Source: Bryobacter sp. (GTDB lineage Bacteria > Acidobacteriota > Terriglobia > Bryobacterales > Bryobacteraceae). From it: a DNA stretch of 32,678 bases. The stretch spans positions 1 to 32,678 of the forward strand of contig JANXUM010000154.1 of assembly GCA_025356215.1 (NCBI GenBank). Direction: 5' to 3'. The translations under genes and the position numbers were made by a program. Below the pieces are notes generated by a model. It did no database searches. It saw only the letters and a program-made list of their open reading frames with translations, and was not told the origin of the DNA. This document shows, one piece after another, positions 16,064-24,760 of this stretch (positions are counted from its first letter, which is position 1; the number at the start of each line of letters is the position of its first letter).

Positions 16064-17625
16064 TATGCTTCTCCTTTTTTAAGGCGGTCGATCAGATGTT
16101 CGGCGCTGCGGGCCGAGACGGCCATGAATGTATGGGTCGGGTTCTTTTCCGACGACGAGGGTAGGATGTTGCCACCCAGCGTATAGAGATTTCCGATGTC
16201 GTGCGTTCGACCGTAACTATCCGTCACAGACTTGCGCGGATCTTTACCCATGATGCTGCCACCGTGTTCGTGATTCGGTTTGGGCTCTTTGTACACCTGG
16301 TGGATCTCAGCGCCCGCCGCCTCAAGAATTGCCACCGACTGCTGTTGCATGTCGCGAAAGATCTTCATGTCGTTATCGTTCCAATAAAGGTATCGGCGCA
16401 CCTCGGGGAGCCCGAACTTATCCTTCTTCGCCGGGTCCAGATCGACGTAACTCTTTTCGTCCGGCGTCTTCTCCCCGTACGGCGAGAACACAAAGTAGGA
16501 CGGATAATGATTCTTCACGGTATCCTTTAGCGCTTGTCCCATCCCCGGCATTGTGCGCGCCCAGCCGACGCTGCGCCGGTTCTGATAGTTGAACTGCGCG
16601 CCCCAGCTCCGGGCGTAATCGCGCTTCTGCGTATGCATGAAACTTGGGAGATAGGCGTGGTCGAGAAAGCCCTCGTCGTTCACCGTCTTGCCGCCCATCA
16701 TCTTCGTCAAAAAGGCCTCGACGCCGCCTGTAAAGTGGGGCATAAAATCGCGGCCCACGCGACCCGACGAATTCGCTAACCCGGTCGGATAGCGGCTCGA
16801 TTTCGATTGCAGCAGCAGCGATACGTTCTGCACACAGGCAGCCGCCAGAACCACAACTTTGCCGAAGACCTCGCCGTGCGCCAGCGTCGTTCGATTCAGA
16901 AACTTAACTCCCGTAACCTTGTTCTCGGCATTCACGGGGATATCGTAAACGACACTGTCCATTTGCAATGTAATTTTGCCGGTACTCATGAGCGGACGCA
17001 TGTGTCCGTCCCAGGAATTGTATTTGGCCGCGACATCGCAACCGGCCATGCAATTACCGCAGTAATGACAAGCAGGCCGACCAAACTTAGCCCGGGTGAG
17101 TGTCGCCTTGCGGACGTGGATGACTTTACGTCCGAGTTTTGCCGCCCCGCGCTGGATGTGCAGGTCCGAACACTTCATCGGCGCGGGCGGAAGAAAGATC
17201 CCGTCCGGCAGATCCTCAAGCCCGTCCAGATTGCCGCAAACGCCCACTTCGCGCTCGATCCGTTCATAATACGGCGCAAGATCGCTGTACTTGATGGGCC
17301 AATCGTAACCGACCCCATCGCGCGTAAATCCCTCAAAGTCTCTGGGCCCAAAGCGCCAAGCCACCGCGTTCCAGAGCATCGATTTGCCGCCCAACCCGCG
17401 CGAGCGTTCCGTATCGAAGCCCGGCTTGTTGTTTCGCATCTTCGGGATGCCGCGATTGGGAAATTCATACGGCATCGCGTGGGTGTTGAAATCGGTGCGC
17501 GTCTCGATCTTGGGCCCACCCTCGACCACGCACACATTCACGCCCGCTCGCGCCAGATGAGCCGCAGCCGTTCCACCGCAAGCGCCGGAACCCACGATCA
17601 CTACGTCGTAAATCGTATTCGCCAT
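16063..17625 (-). CDS. GMC family FAD-dependent oxidoreductase (periplasmic sugar dehydrogenase, module 1)
   Basis: 520 aa with no signal peptide, as expected when a small subunit carries the export signal. It opens with the FAD dinucleotide-binding motif VVIVGSGACGG followed by the VVEGG strand end. A CHYCGNCMAGC cysteine cluster lies in the middle of the protein. At the C-terminus the GMC active-site pair is H452 (HEHGGSIMG) and N495 (EKNPTHT), 43 residues apart. The usual H-E-x-G-x-x-R-M-G context has I instead of R. Known relatives oxidise aldoses, gluconate or the C3 hydroxyl of glycosides and pass electrons to a cytochrome c. First gene of a leftward three-gene operon; AGGGG lies just before the ATG. 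No cytochrome gene is in this operon. Confidence 0.93.
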   Translation of the reverse strand: MANTIYDVVIVGSGACGGTAAAHLARAGVNVCVVEGGPKIETRTDFNTHAMPYEFPNRGIPKMRNNKPGFDTERSRGLGGKSMLWNAVAWRFGPRDFEGFTRDGVGYDWPIKYSDLAPYYERIEREVGVCGNLDGLEDLPDGIFLPPAPMKCSDLHIQRGAAKLGRKVIHVRKATLTRAKFGRPACHYCGNCMAGCDVAAKYNSWDGHMRPLMSTGKITLQMDSVVYDIPVNAENKVTGVKFLNRTTLAHGEVFGKVVVLAAACVQNVSLLLQSKSSRYPTGLANSSGRVGRDFMPHFTGGVEAFLTKMMGGKTVNDEGFLDHAYLPSFMHTQKRDYARSWGAQFNYQNRRSVGWARTMPGMGQALKDTVKNHYPSYFVFSPYGEKTPDEKSYVDLDPAKKDKFGLPEVRRYLYWNDNDMKIFRDMQQQSVAILEAAGAEIHQVYKEPKPNHEHGGSIMGKDPRKSVTDSYGRTHDIGNLYTLGGNILPSSSEKNPTHTFMAVSARSAEHLIDRLKKGEA

Positions 17626-17634
17626 TGGTCCCCT

Positions 17635-17640
17635 ATCCTA
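17635..17640 (-). promoter_or_regulatory. Probable -10 element of GMC operon 1 (TAGGAT)
   Basis: TAGGAT on the - strand, 9 nt before the ATG at 17625, with an AGGGG ribosome-binding-like tract in between. The 80-nt gap 17626-17705 separates divergent operons and must hold both promoters. On the + side only a weak TATACG at 17697-17702 is seen, too close to the ATG at 17706 to be convincing. Confidence 0.35.
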
Positions 17641-17705
17641 TCTCATGACCCGTTCCGCTTTTCTATGGCGCTACTCGTGAGAAGGGACTACACTTCTATA
17701 CGACC

Positions 17706-19769
17706 ATGACACGAATCCTCTGGATCATTGCATGCTCCACCGCGCTCCTGGCGCAACGCCGGGACGGTCTCTCCAAGCGGGATCTCATTCTCGCCCCAAA
17801 CGAAGTTGACTATCAGTCTGCGGTCAAGGTGCCGCGTGGATATGCCGTGATCGTGGGCGTCAGCAACTACGCCAACCTTCCAGCAGCCGCGCAGTTGAAG
17901 TTCGCCGAGAGCGACGCCCGACGGATTTATCAGACAGTCATCTCGCGCGAGGGTGGCCAAATCGAGCCCGAAAACGTGAAGACCCTCTTCGGCGCGCAGG
18001 CCACAAAGGCAAACATCGCCAAAGCCATCGAAGAGTGGCTCCCGAGCGTCGCCAAGGAAGACGATCGTGTGATTGTGTTCTTCGCCGGACACGGCTTTGT
18101 TTACCAAGGCAAGGGCTATCTGGCGCCTTACGACTTCGCGTTTGAACGCACCTCCGACACTGGCTACGATATGGCGCGTCTGGGGGAGGTGCTGGCCAAC
18201 AAGGTGAAAGCGCGTAACAAGATTCTACTGACCGACGCCTGCCACTCCGCAAAGATACTGCCGGGCCTGAGCTCCAAGCAGATCAACGATCAATTCAAAT
18301 CGCTGCCCGGCACCTTCTTCACCTTGGCCTCCAGTCGCGAGGCGGAGTCCAGCTTCGAGGACCCAAATCTTGCCAATGGTTCGGGCGTCTTCGCGTACTT
18401 TCTGGTGCAAGGCTGGAAGGGGCAAGCCGACGTGGATCCCGAGGACGGCGTCGTCACCGCCGACGAGCTTGTGCAGTACGTTCGCAGCCAGGTCCGCCAA
18501 TACGCAAAGGCTCACGGCGTGGTCCAGAATCCGCAAGAGAGCGGAAGCTTTCCCGCAGACATGATGCTGGGCTTCCTTCCGCTGCGTCGCGAAAAAGTAA
18601 AGAACAGCGCGGCTCCCGTCAAAGAGGGCACGATCATCGTGACCACCAACCTTGACGACGTCGAAGTCTATGTCGACGGTAACCGCATCGGCAAGGTCGG
18701 GGCGGGGAAGAAGCTGGTGGTTCCCGGTTTGTCCAGCGGCGAACACGAGGTGCGAGGAGAGCGGCAGGGTTACGATCCCGCTCAGCGCGTGGTCACGGTG
18801 CGCCCCGGCCAGGAGATCAACGTTGAGTTGCGCATCCAGTTCCAGCGCCGGATTGGCGAGGCGGCCAAGGACGAATTCAAGCGCGGTCAGGCCATCTACG
18901 CACGCCGCAAGAGCGCTGCTGAGCTTCAATCCGCCGCCGCAAACTTCCAGAAGGCGCTCAAGCTGGAGCCCAAGTACAGCGACGCCGCCGAGTACCTTTG
19001 CCTCACTTACCAAGTGCTGGGGCAAACCGCAGAAGCCGTCAAGGCATGCAAAAAGGCGGTCGATCTCACCCCCGACGGTACGGAGTTCCGCACTTACTAC
19101 GCCTCGGTTCTGACGGAGATGGGCGACTCGAGCGAAGCCATCCGCCAGTTGAGCGCGGTGCTGGAGCGCGATCCCCAACGCGCCGAAGCCTACGTCATGC
19201 TGGCCGACGCTTACCTCTTCGCTCAGGACTTTCCCAAGAGCGAGGCTGCCGCCACTAGCGCTCTCGCGCTGAACCCCAAAGACGCTCGTGCCTTCCTCTT
19301 TCGCGCCGACGCTCGCCGCTTTCAGAACCGCTACGCCGAAGCCATGGGCGACTACCTCACTTATCTGCGAATCAATGATTTTCGCGCGCCGATTAACGAA
19401 GTCCTTGGCTTTTACCTCATCGGCAGCGGCCTCAGCAAGCGCAATGCCGGTCAGAAGCGAGTGCACGAGATTCAACAATGGAGCGCCTGGTTCGGCATCT
19501 GCGATTGCGCGCGCGGCATGGACGAATACGCAAAAGCCGTTTCCGCCTGCGACCGCGCGATTCGAATTGACACCCGTGACGCCGGGACATACTATCTTCT
19601 CGGTAAGACTTATACTGAGTGGTTCGACCAGAAAAATTCGCGCGATACGCTGCTCAAGGCGGAAGAGAAAATTACGACCGCCTTGCGCTTAAACCCGGAT
19701 TTTGAATTCGCCAAAGAGGCCAAACGCCAATTGGGCCTCATTCGTGAATTTAAGGCGGTGATTCGATGA
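17706..19769 (+). CDS. Secreted caspase-family protease with PEGA and TPR domains
   Basis: 687 aa. A signal peptide (MTRILWIIACSTALLAQ) directs it outside the cytoplasm. Residues about 43-290 form a peptidase C14 (caspase/metacaspase) domain, with catalytic His in FFAGHG (H129) and catalytic Cys in LLTDACHS (C179). Residues about 308-378 are a PEGA domain (VEVYVDGNRIGK, LSSGEHEVRGERQGY), a surface beta-sandwich. Residues about 385-687 are TPR-like helical repeats (YLCLTYQVLGQTAEAVKACK, YVMLADAYLFAQDFPKSEAA). Both catalytic residues are intact. The role of exported bacterial caspases is poorly known. The next three genes on the same strand all encode exported proteins, so this may be a processing factor for them; that is inference. 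Confidence 0.93.
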   Translation: MTRILWIIACSTALLAQRRDGLSKRDLILAPNEVDYQSAVKVPRGYAVIVGVSNYANLPAAAQLKFAESDARRIYQTVISREGGQIEPENVKTLFGAQATKANIAKAIEEWLPSVAKEDDRVIVFFAGHGFVYQGKGYLAPYDFAFERTSDTGYDMARLGEVLANKVKARNKILLTDACHSAKILPGLSSKQINDQFKSLPGTFFTLASSREAESSFEDPNLANGSGVFAYFLVQGWKGQADVDPEDGVVTADELVQYVRSQVRQYAKAHGVVQNPQESGSFPADMMLGFLPLRREKVKNSAAPVKEGTIIVTTNLDDVEVYVDGNRIGKVGAGKKLVVPGLSSGEHEVRGERQGYDPAQRVVTVRPGQEINVELRIQFQRRIGEAAKDEFKRGQAIYARRKSAAELQSAAANFQKALKLEPKYSDAAEYLCLTYQVLGQTAEAVKACKKAVDLTPDGTEFRTYYASVLTEMGDSSEAIRQLSAVLERDPQRAEAYVMLADAYLFAQDFPKSEAAATSALALNPKDARAFLFRADARRFQNRYAEAMGDYLTYLRINDFRAPINEVLGFYLIGSGLSKRNAGQKRVHEIQQWSAWFGICDCARGMDEYAKAVSACDRAIRIDTRDAGTYYLLGKTYTEWFDQKNSRDTLLKAEEKITTALRLNPDFEFAKEAKRQLGLIREFKAVIR

Positions 19770-19821
19770 GGCGGTTTTCCCGTTGATTCCGCTGTTTCTT
19801 AGAGACGGCTTTGATGGCACT

Positions 19822-19827
19822 GGAGGA
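19822..19827 (+). promoter_or_regulatory. Strong Shine-Dalgarno for a GTG start
   Basis: GGAGGA, 5 nt before the GTG at 19833. It settles the GTG as the start of the next gene, which has no nearby ATG in frame. Confidence 0.6.
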
Positions 19828-19832
19828 TGTGA

Positions 19833-20549
19833 GTGAATAGAACTTCAAGAACGCTATGCGCTGCGGCTTTAAGCGGCACAATGCTGCTTGGGGCTAACGG
19901 CGCGAGCCTGCGGCCTGTTGGATTCAGCACCGACCGGCTGGGAGAATTCATGGACCAGGGGCCGGCCCCCCAAGACGCAGCCTCCCTCGGCTACAAGATC
20001 AATTTCGCCAAAAGCTCAGCGCAAAACAACCTACGCAAAGGCCGCGCCACGAAGGCCGTTGTTGAGGTGCGTGATCGAAATAACAAACCCGTTGCTGGCG
20101 TGGCAATCCTCTTCCTTCTGCCAAGCTCCGGGCCCAGCGGAACCTTCGCCGCTGGTGCCACCAGCCTGACGGTGACCACCAATGCCGCCGGGCAGGCCAT
20201 CGCCTCTTACGCCCCCAACCAGCTTGCCGGAATGTTCAATCTGACCGCCACGGCCAACGTCAATGGCGTTAGCGTCGGCACCGCCACTGTCTCGCAAGCC
20301 AACATCGCCGCCGCCACGGCCGCAGCCGGCGCGGGCATGAGCGGAACCACCATTGGCATCATCGCCGGTGTGGCCGCCGCCGCCGCCGTCGGTATCGGTG
20401 TGGCCGCTTCCGGTGGCAAGTCCTCCACCCCCGCCTCCACGCCGTCCACGCCTGCGGTGGTCACCCCACCGCCATCCATCCGTATCATCGGCGGCGGAGT
20501 GCCGGTCTTCGGTCCTAAGATCGCCATCCCGGTTGGGAGAGGAAGATAA
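19833..20549 (+). CDS. Exported protein with bacterial Ig-like (Big-1) domain and Gly/Ala C-terminal helix
   Basis: 238 aa from GTG 19833. The signal peptide is MNRTSRTLCAAALSGTMLLGANGA. Residues about 55-150 form an invasin-type Big-1 domain (AVVEVRDRNNKPVAGVAILFLLP, TNAAGQAIASYAPNQLAGMFNLTATAN). This is followed by a Gly/Ala-rich hydrophobic helix (about 168-195), a Ser/Thr/Pro linker and a short basic tail. The helix could anchor the protein in a membrane, with the Ig domain displayed outside. It lies 63 nt after the caspase gene and 2 nt before the next gene. The family is structural or adhesive; the function is unknown. Confidence 0.8.
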   Translation: MNRTSRTLCAAALSGTMLLGANGASLRPVGFSTDRLGEFMDQGPAPQDAASLGYKINFAKSSAQNNLRKGRATKAVVEVRDRNNKPVAGVAILFLLPSSGPSGTFAAGATSLTVTTNAAGQAIASYAPNQLAGMFNLTATANVNGVSVGTATVSQANIAAATAAAGAGMSGTTIGIIAGVAAAAAVGIGVAASGGKSSTPASTPSTPAVVTPPPSIRIIGGGVPVFGPKIAIPVGRGR

Positions 20550-20551
20550 CC

Positions 20552-21403
20552 ATGCAACGCTACTTATTTTTACTCGCCGCCTCGGCCGCTTTCGCCGCCA
20601 ACGAGATGGAGGGCCCGTCGCTTGGCTGGATGTGGGATCGCGACACTCAGAGCCTCCGCCGTCTGGGCGGCTTGCCCGGTGGGCTTCGCAACGAACCCGG
20701 TCTCGATCTCGGCGACGGCGTTCGGGCCGTCTGGATCGCACCCACTCAAAACTTCGCGCTCATCGCCCGCGATGGCGGCCTGCTTGAGCGTCGCAGCTTG
20801 ATCACTGGAGAGAGCAGCCGTATCGAAGCAGAGATGCCCGAAGCCGTCATCTTCTCTCCCGATGGCCAACAACTCGGACTCTGGTCCAAATCCGCTGGAC
20901 GCTTTTCTCTTTGGGGCGCGCCCGCTCAAAACCTCAACGCCGCTCGTATCGCGCTGGCCAACGACGGCGAACTCATCATTCTCGACTCTGACGGCCTCCT
21001 GCGCTCCTCGCGTGGAGCCGCTCTCGGCAATTTCGGTCCCAACGCCGCCATCGCTCTGGACGCCTCCCGCCTGGTGGCCGTCGGTGGCGGCGCGCTTGTC
21101 ATCTACGAACAGAGCTCCGCGGGCTGGCGCCTCGCCAACCGCCTTCAAGACGATCGCTTCGATGCCTGGCGGCAGATCGAGATGGAACCGGAAACCGTTT
21201 TGGCGGTCACACAGATCGGCGCCATCGAACGCTGGCCGCTATCCGGTGCCGATCCCCAGACGCTCGCCAGCGACAGCGTCACCAGCCTCATTCGCCTGCG
21301 GCAACCCGGATTCTATCTGGCCCAAGGGGATTCGACGCGGCTCTTCTTCGCCCTCGGCATAAGCCAAAAACTTTATTCATTGCCCAACGGGGAGCAGCGC
21401 TAA
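20552..21403 (+). CDS. Exported beta-propeller-like protein, unknown function
   Basis: 283 aa. The signal peptide MQRYLFLLAASAAFAA ends in a good cleavage context. The mature part is built of repeating short beta-strand blocks (GVRAVWIAPTQNFALIAR, EAVIFSPDGQQLGLWS, RLVAVGGGALVIYE), resembling a six- or seven-bladed WD40/YVTN-type propeller without the canonical WD dipeptides. There are no enzyme residues. It is 2 nt after the Big-1 gene, and its stop overlaps the start of the next gene (TAATG, 21401-21405), so the three are one translational unit. Confidence 0.75.
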   Translation: MQRYLFLLAASAAFAANEMEGPSLGWMWDRDTQSLRRLGGLPGGLRNEPGLDLGDGVRAVWIAPTQNFALIARDGGLLERRSLITGESSRIEAEMPEAVIFSPDGQQLGLWSKSAGRFSLWGAPAQNLNAARIALANDGELIILDSDGLLRSSRGAALGNFGPNAAIALDASRLVAVGGGALVIYEQSSAGWRLANRLQDDRFDAWRQIEMEPETVLAVTQIGAIERWPLSGADPQTLASDSVTSLIRLRQPGFYLAQGDSTRLFFALGISQKLYSLPNGEQR

Positions 21404-24249
21404 TGTTTAAAACAATATTTGGACTCATTGTTCTGGCCGGGCTGCTCGACGCTCAGGCGATCCGCGGCAACGGCGGCTTCAATACGAACAAGATGAAGAA
21501 TGGCGACGACAACTATGAACCATCTCCGATCGGCTTCAACGTAAACTTCTTCGGACAGCTTCAGCAAACCGCGTATATCAGCAACAACGGCAACCTTACC
21601 TTCGGCGGCCCCTTTCTTGCATCGGACGGCACAGCCGCATGGGTGCCGCTTCCGCTGCGCCAGCTCTTCGGCGTTGCGATGATTGCCCCGTTCTTCGCCG
21701 ATGTCGACACCACTCTCAGCGCGCCCGTCACCTACGGTCGCGACACCGTAAACGGTCGACCCGCCTTCGGCGTCAACTATATCGGCGTTGGGTACTACAA
21801 AGCCAAGACCGACAAGCTCAACAGCTTTCAGTTAGTCCTAATCGAGCGTGGCGACACCGGCGCGGGTAACTTCGACATCGAGTTTAACTACGGCAGCATC
21901 CAGTGGGACATCGGCGAGAATACCCGGATCGGCCGCGCCTACGCCTCTGTCGGTTACACCAACGGTTTGGCCAACACTGCAAATTCCGCCTTTGAACTCC
22001 CCGGCTCCCTCGGTGGCGGGGCCTTCCTCGATTCCGGCGGTTTCGCCCTCATCCGTCAAAGCCGCAACAGCGGCGGAGTCGCGGGCCGGCTTGTCTTTGA
22101 AGTCCGTAACGGCAACATCAACAACACGACCTTGATCATTCAGCCGGACAAGACGATCCTGAATTGCCCTGACATTACGATCGTCGCTCGCGGCAGTGGC
22201 TACACAACTTCCAGCCAATTCATCACCCCGCAGTTCCAATACGCTCTGAAAGAAAACGGCCAAACCCGTCAGATCACCGAAGCTTTCGCCACTCGCGTTT
22301 CCGACGCGCCAGCCGGGACTTATGACTTCACAATCAAATACCGCGGTGCTGTTCCCATTACCGCAACCGGAGCGCAAACCACCAGCGACGTATCTCTGAC
22401 GGTAACTTTGCCGGCACCGAACGGCGACGGTGCGACTTACACCGCAACCGATAGCAAAACCTTGCGTAACTGCGGGCTCGCCGCCGATTGCGGCACTTTG
22501 CCCAAAGACGGTCGGGTTGGCTTCACCCTGCGTGGGCAAGCCAGCGCCAGCGGCGGCGTACCTCCCTACGTTTTCTCTGCTCCCAACGGCGCGTCCCCTG
22601 GCCTCAGTTTGGGTAAAGATGGCGTACTCACCGGAGCGCCCACCACCGCCGGCAACTTCAGTTACACCGTAAAAGTAGATGACCAGTCGGTCTCGCCCGT
22701 GCAATTCGCCGTCACAACCTGCGCGATCAACGTCCTCGGTACAAACACGCCACTTACTGGCGCCTGTGCCACTCCCGCTGGCACGGCCGGCTCCGCCTAC
22801 CAAGGTGCGATTACGGCTTCTGGCGGCGCGGGTCAATACACCTTCAGCCTCAGCTCCGGTAGCTTTCCGCCGGGTCTCGCCATCAACGCCACCGGCGTAA
22901 TCTCCGGCACGATCGCAGCTACTGCCGCTGGTGCCTATCCATTTACGGTCACCGTTCGCGATGCCGCTGGCATTACAGTTCCCGTCAATTGCTCAATCCA
23001 GGTCACGCCGCTCGTGATTCCGGTCCCCACCATCACCGCCCTCGCTCCCGCATATGCCGTAGTGGGCTCCCCGGCTTTCCAGCTCAACGTTACAGGAACC
23101 AACTTCACTAGATCCTCCGTCTTCGTTTGGAACGGCTTCCTCCTCTCTACTTCCTTCACAAGCGCGACTGCGCTGGTTGTCACCATCCCTGCCAACCTTC
23201 TCGGTGCGGCGGGCTCGGCGACGGTCTTTGTTCGCAATAGTCCCACGGTCCAAAGCGTTGATTTTGGCTTTGAGGTCTTCCCTCGTCTCAGCTACATCTC
23301 CACCGCCCCCGCGTCGCTGGTCGCCAACAGCACTGCTACAGCCATTACGATCGACGGCGACGGTTTCTTGCCCGGCATCACGATCGCGATCAACGGCACC
23401 TCCGCTCCCGTAACCAGAGTCAGCACCCAGCAGCTTCGCGCTCAGATTCCTGCCAACTTACTCATGCAAGTCGGCACGCTAACCGTCCGCCTTATTAACC
23501 CGAACGGAGTCAATCTCGACATTCCGCTCACCGTCGGTTCTGGCATCACAGTTACGCCAACCTTCTCCGTTGACAAGCCAGCCGTGATTACCGATCAATC
23601 TACCGCCACGGTCCGCCTTGCCCAAGCTGTCAATCAGGCACTCACCGGCGCGCTGGACATCACCTTTGTTCCGGCCGCCGACAACAGTCCCAATAATGGT
23701 GCGACTGACTTCCCGCGGTTTACGAGCGTCGGCACGCGGCGAATCCCGTTCACAATTGCCGCCAACGCCACCTCATTCAGCGCGCCCATCGATCAAGGCA
23801 GTGTTGCAGGTACGGCAACCATAACGCTCTCAAGCCTCACCGCGAATGGAGGCGATGTGCTTGCTGGCGCGCGTCCCACCCAAACCCTCACCATCGATTC
23901 CACCGTCCCGTTGATCCTCCCCGGCAGCGTGGGAATGGTGCGGACGGCAACAGGCTTTAACGTTGAGGTCACCGCGATCTCAACGCTCCGCAGCCTCACT
24001 GCTGGCTCGCTCACCTTCACGCTCGCCAGCGGCGTCACAAACGGAGGCTCAACCACTTTCCCGATCGATAACCTGCCCACGCTGGGCACAAGCTGGTTCC
24101 AGTCCGCTTCGGGCAAGACCGAGGGCGGCGCTTTCAAGTTAACGATCCCCTTCACCTTCGAAGGCGACTTCAATAACTTGTCCACCGTCCAAGTTACTCT
24201 CAGTAACTCACGCGGTGCCGGTGCGCCGGTGACCGGGCCGCGCCGCTAA
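21403..24249 (+). CDS. Large exported NIDO - Ig-like - IPT/TIG surface protein
   Basis: 948 aa. The signal peptide is MFKTIFGLIVLAGLLDA. Residues about 30-235 match a NIDO (nidogen-like) domain (YISNNGNLTFGGPF, MIAPFFADVDT, GRLVFEVRNG). Two putative-Ig (He_PIG) repeats follow at about 365-440 and 450-535 (GVPPYVFS..PGLSLGKDGVLTGAP; GAGQYTFS..FPPGLAINATGVISG). Two IPT/TIG-like domains lie at about 540-715, then further beta-sandwich modules run to the end. There is no PEP-CTERM, LPXTG or autotransporter end; it stops at GPRR. The protein is low in Cys, rich in Thr/Ala/Gly and probably extracellular, adhesive or matrix-forming. Last gene of the caspase cluster; its stop shares CTAA with the opposing gene. 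Confidence 0.88.
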   Translation: MFKTIFGLIVLAGLLDAQAIRGNGGFNTNKMKNGDDNYEPSPIGFNVNFFGQLQQTAYISNNGNLTFGGPFLASDGTAAWVPLPLRQLFGVAMIAPFFADVDTTLSAPVTYGRDTVNGRPAFGVNYIGVGYYKAKTDKLNSFQLVLIERGDTGAGNFDIEFNYGSIQWDIGENTRIGRAYASVGYTNGLANTANSAFELPGSLGGGAFLDSGGFALIRQSRNSGGVAGRLVFEVRNGNINNTTLIIQPDKTILNCPDITIVARGSGYTTSSQFITPQFQYALKENGQTRQITEAFATRVSDAPAGTYDFTIKYRGAVPITATGAQTTSDVSLTVTLPAPNGDGATYTATDSKTLRNCGLAADCGTLPKDGRVGFTLRGQASASGGVPPYVFSAPNGASPGLSLGKDGVLTGAPTTAGNFSYTVKVDDQSVSPVQFAVTTCAINVLGTNTPLTGACATPAGTAGSAYQGAITASGGAGQYTFSLSSGSFPPGLAINATGVISGTIAATAAGAYPFTVTVRDAAGITVPVNCSIQVTPLVIPVPTITALAPAYAVVGSPAFQLNVTGTNFTRSSVFVWNGFLLSTSFTSATALVVTIPANLLGAAGSATVFVRNSPTVQSVDFGFEVFPRLSYISTAPASLVANSTATAITIDGDGFLPGITIAINGTSAPVTRVSTQQLRAQIPANLLMQVGTLTVRLINPNGVNLDIPLTVGSGITVTPTFSVDKPAVITDQSTATVRLAQAVNQALTGALDITFVPAADNSPNNGATDFPRFTSVGTRRIPFTIAANATSFSAPIDQGSVAGTATITLSSLTANGGDVLAGARPTQTLTIDSTVPLILPGSVGMVRTATGFNVEVTAISTLRSLTAGSLTFTLASGVTNGGSTTFPIDNLPTLGTSWFQSASGKTEGGAFKLTIPFTFEGDFNNLSTVQVTLSNSRGAGAPVTGPRR

Positions 24250-24758
24250 TCCACGTGGCAACTTGCGTCCAGCCGCTCCCGCATCTTAGGCCAGTTCAAC
24301 AGCACAAAGGTTACGCTGTATCCCGGCAGTAGCATCTCCAACTGCACCGCCTCGCGCAGCAGTGGCGTCAGGTCGGGCGGCAGGCTAAACCGCGAAATGT
24401 CGCCCCCAATTAGGGGACTTATCTCAAACGGTGGAAAGTCCTTGCCGTTCAACTTCGCGATCGCTCTACCGCCCAACGCCAATTGCACTCTCATGTCCAC
24501 AAACGCATTCAACGGTCGCGCGGCCCCGCGCTGGCAGTAAATGACCAGATAGGGCGCAACCTTCTTGCCGTCGGCAAGGCTCACCGCCGCGGTCGCCGGC
24601 AGCGCCGCCAGTTGCAACGGGTGCTCTTGTCCAGCCACCGGGACCGTCGAGTAGATCCAGTTGCCCGCCAACTTCGGCGGTACCTTGACGGGGCGAATCT
24701 CTCCCCGCTGCTGGGCGATGCCCAAGGCCATGAGAACGTGAAAGAATACAGAGTGCAA
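24246..24758 (-). CDS. Hypothetical exported protein
   Basis: 170 aa if translation starts at TTG 24758, which yields a signal-peptide-like N-terminus (MHSVFFHVLMALGIAQQ). ATG 24731 would leave almost no hydrophobic core, and the farthest start (24794) would run into the divergent enolase-type gene. The mature part is beta-rich (YLVIYCQRGAARPLNAFVDMRVQLALGG, PGYSVTFVLLNWP) with no known motif. It is squeezed between two rightward units: four bases shared with the NIDO gene end, and 2 nt from the start of the next operon. The start is uncertain and the function unknown. Confidence 0.6.
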   Translation of the reverse strand: MHSVFFHVLMALGIAQQRGEIRPVKVPPKLAGNWIYSTVPVAGQEHPLQLAALPATAAVSLADGKKVAPYLVIYCQRGAARPLNAFVDMRVQLALGGRAIAKLNGKDFPPFEISPLIGGDISRFSLPPDLTPLLREAVQLEMLLPGYSVTFVLLNWPKMRERLDASCHVD

Positions 24759-24760
24759 AT

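Noticed and set aside
18225-19478. 417-codon open frame on the - strand inside the caspase-PEGA-TPR gene
   Set aside because: It lies fully antisense to a gene with clear domains, has no recognisable motif, and is a typical by-product of GC-rich codon usage. The same applies to other long antisense frames at 4280-5041, 5102-5980, 16807-17709, 21838-22836, 26017-27084 and 27660-28694.
19770-19832. A terminator or riboswitch between the caspase and Big-1 genes
   Set aside because: Only a 4-bp GCGG/CCGC pairing is possible and no conserved riboswitch core is seen; the gap mainly carries the Shine-Dalgarno of the next gene.
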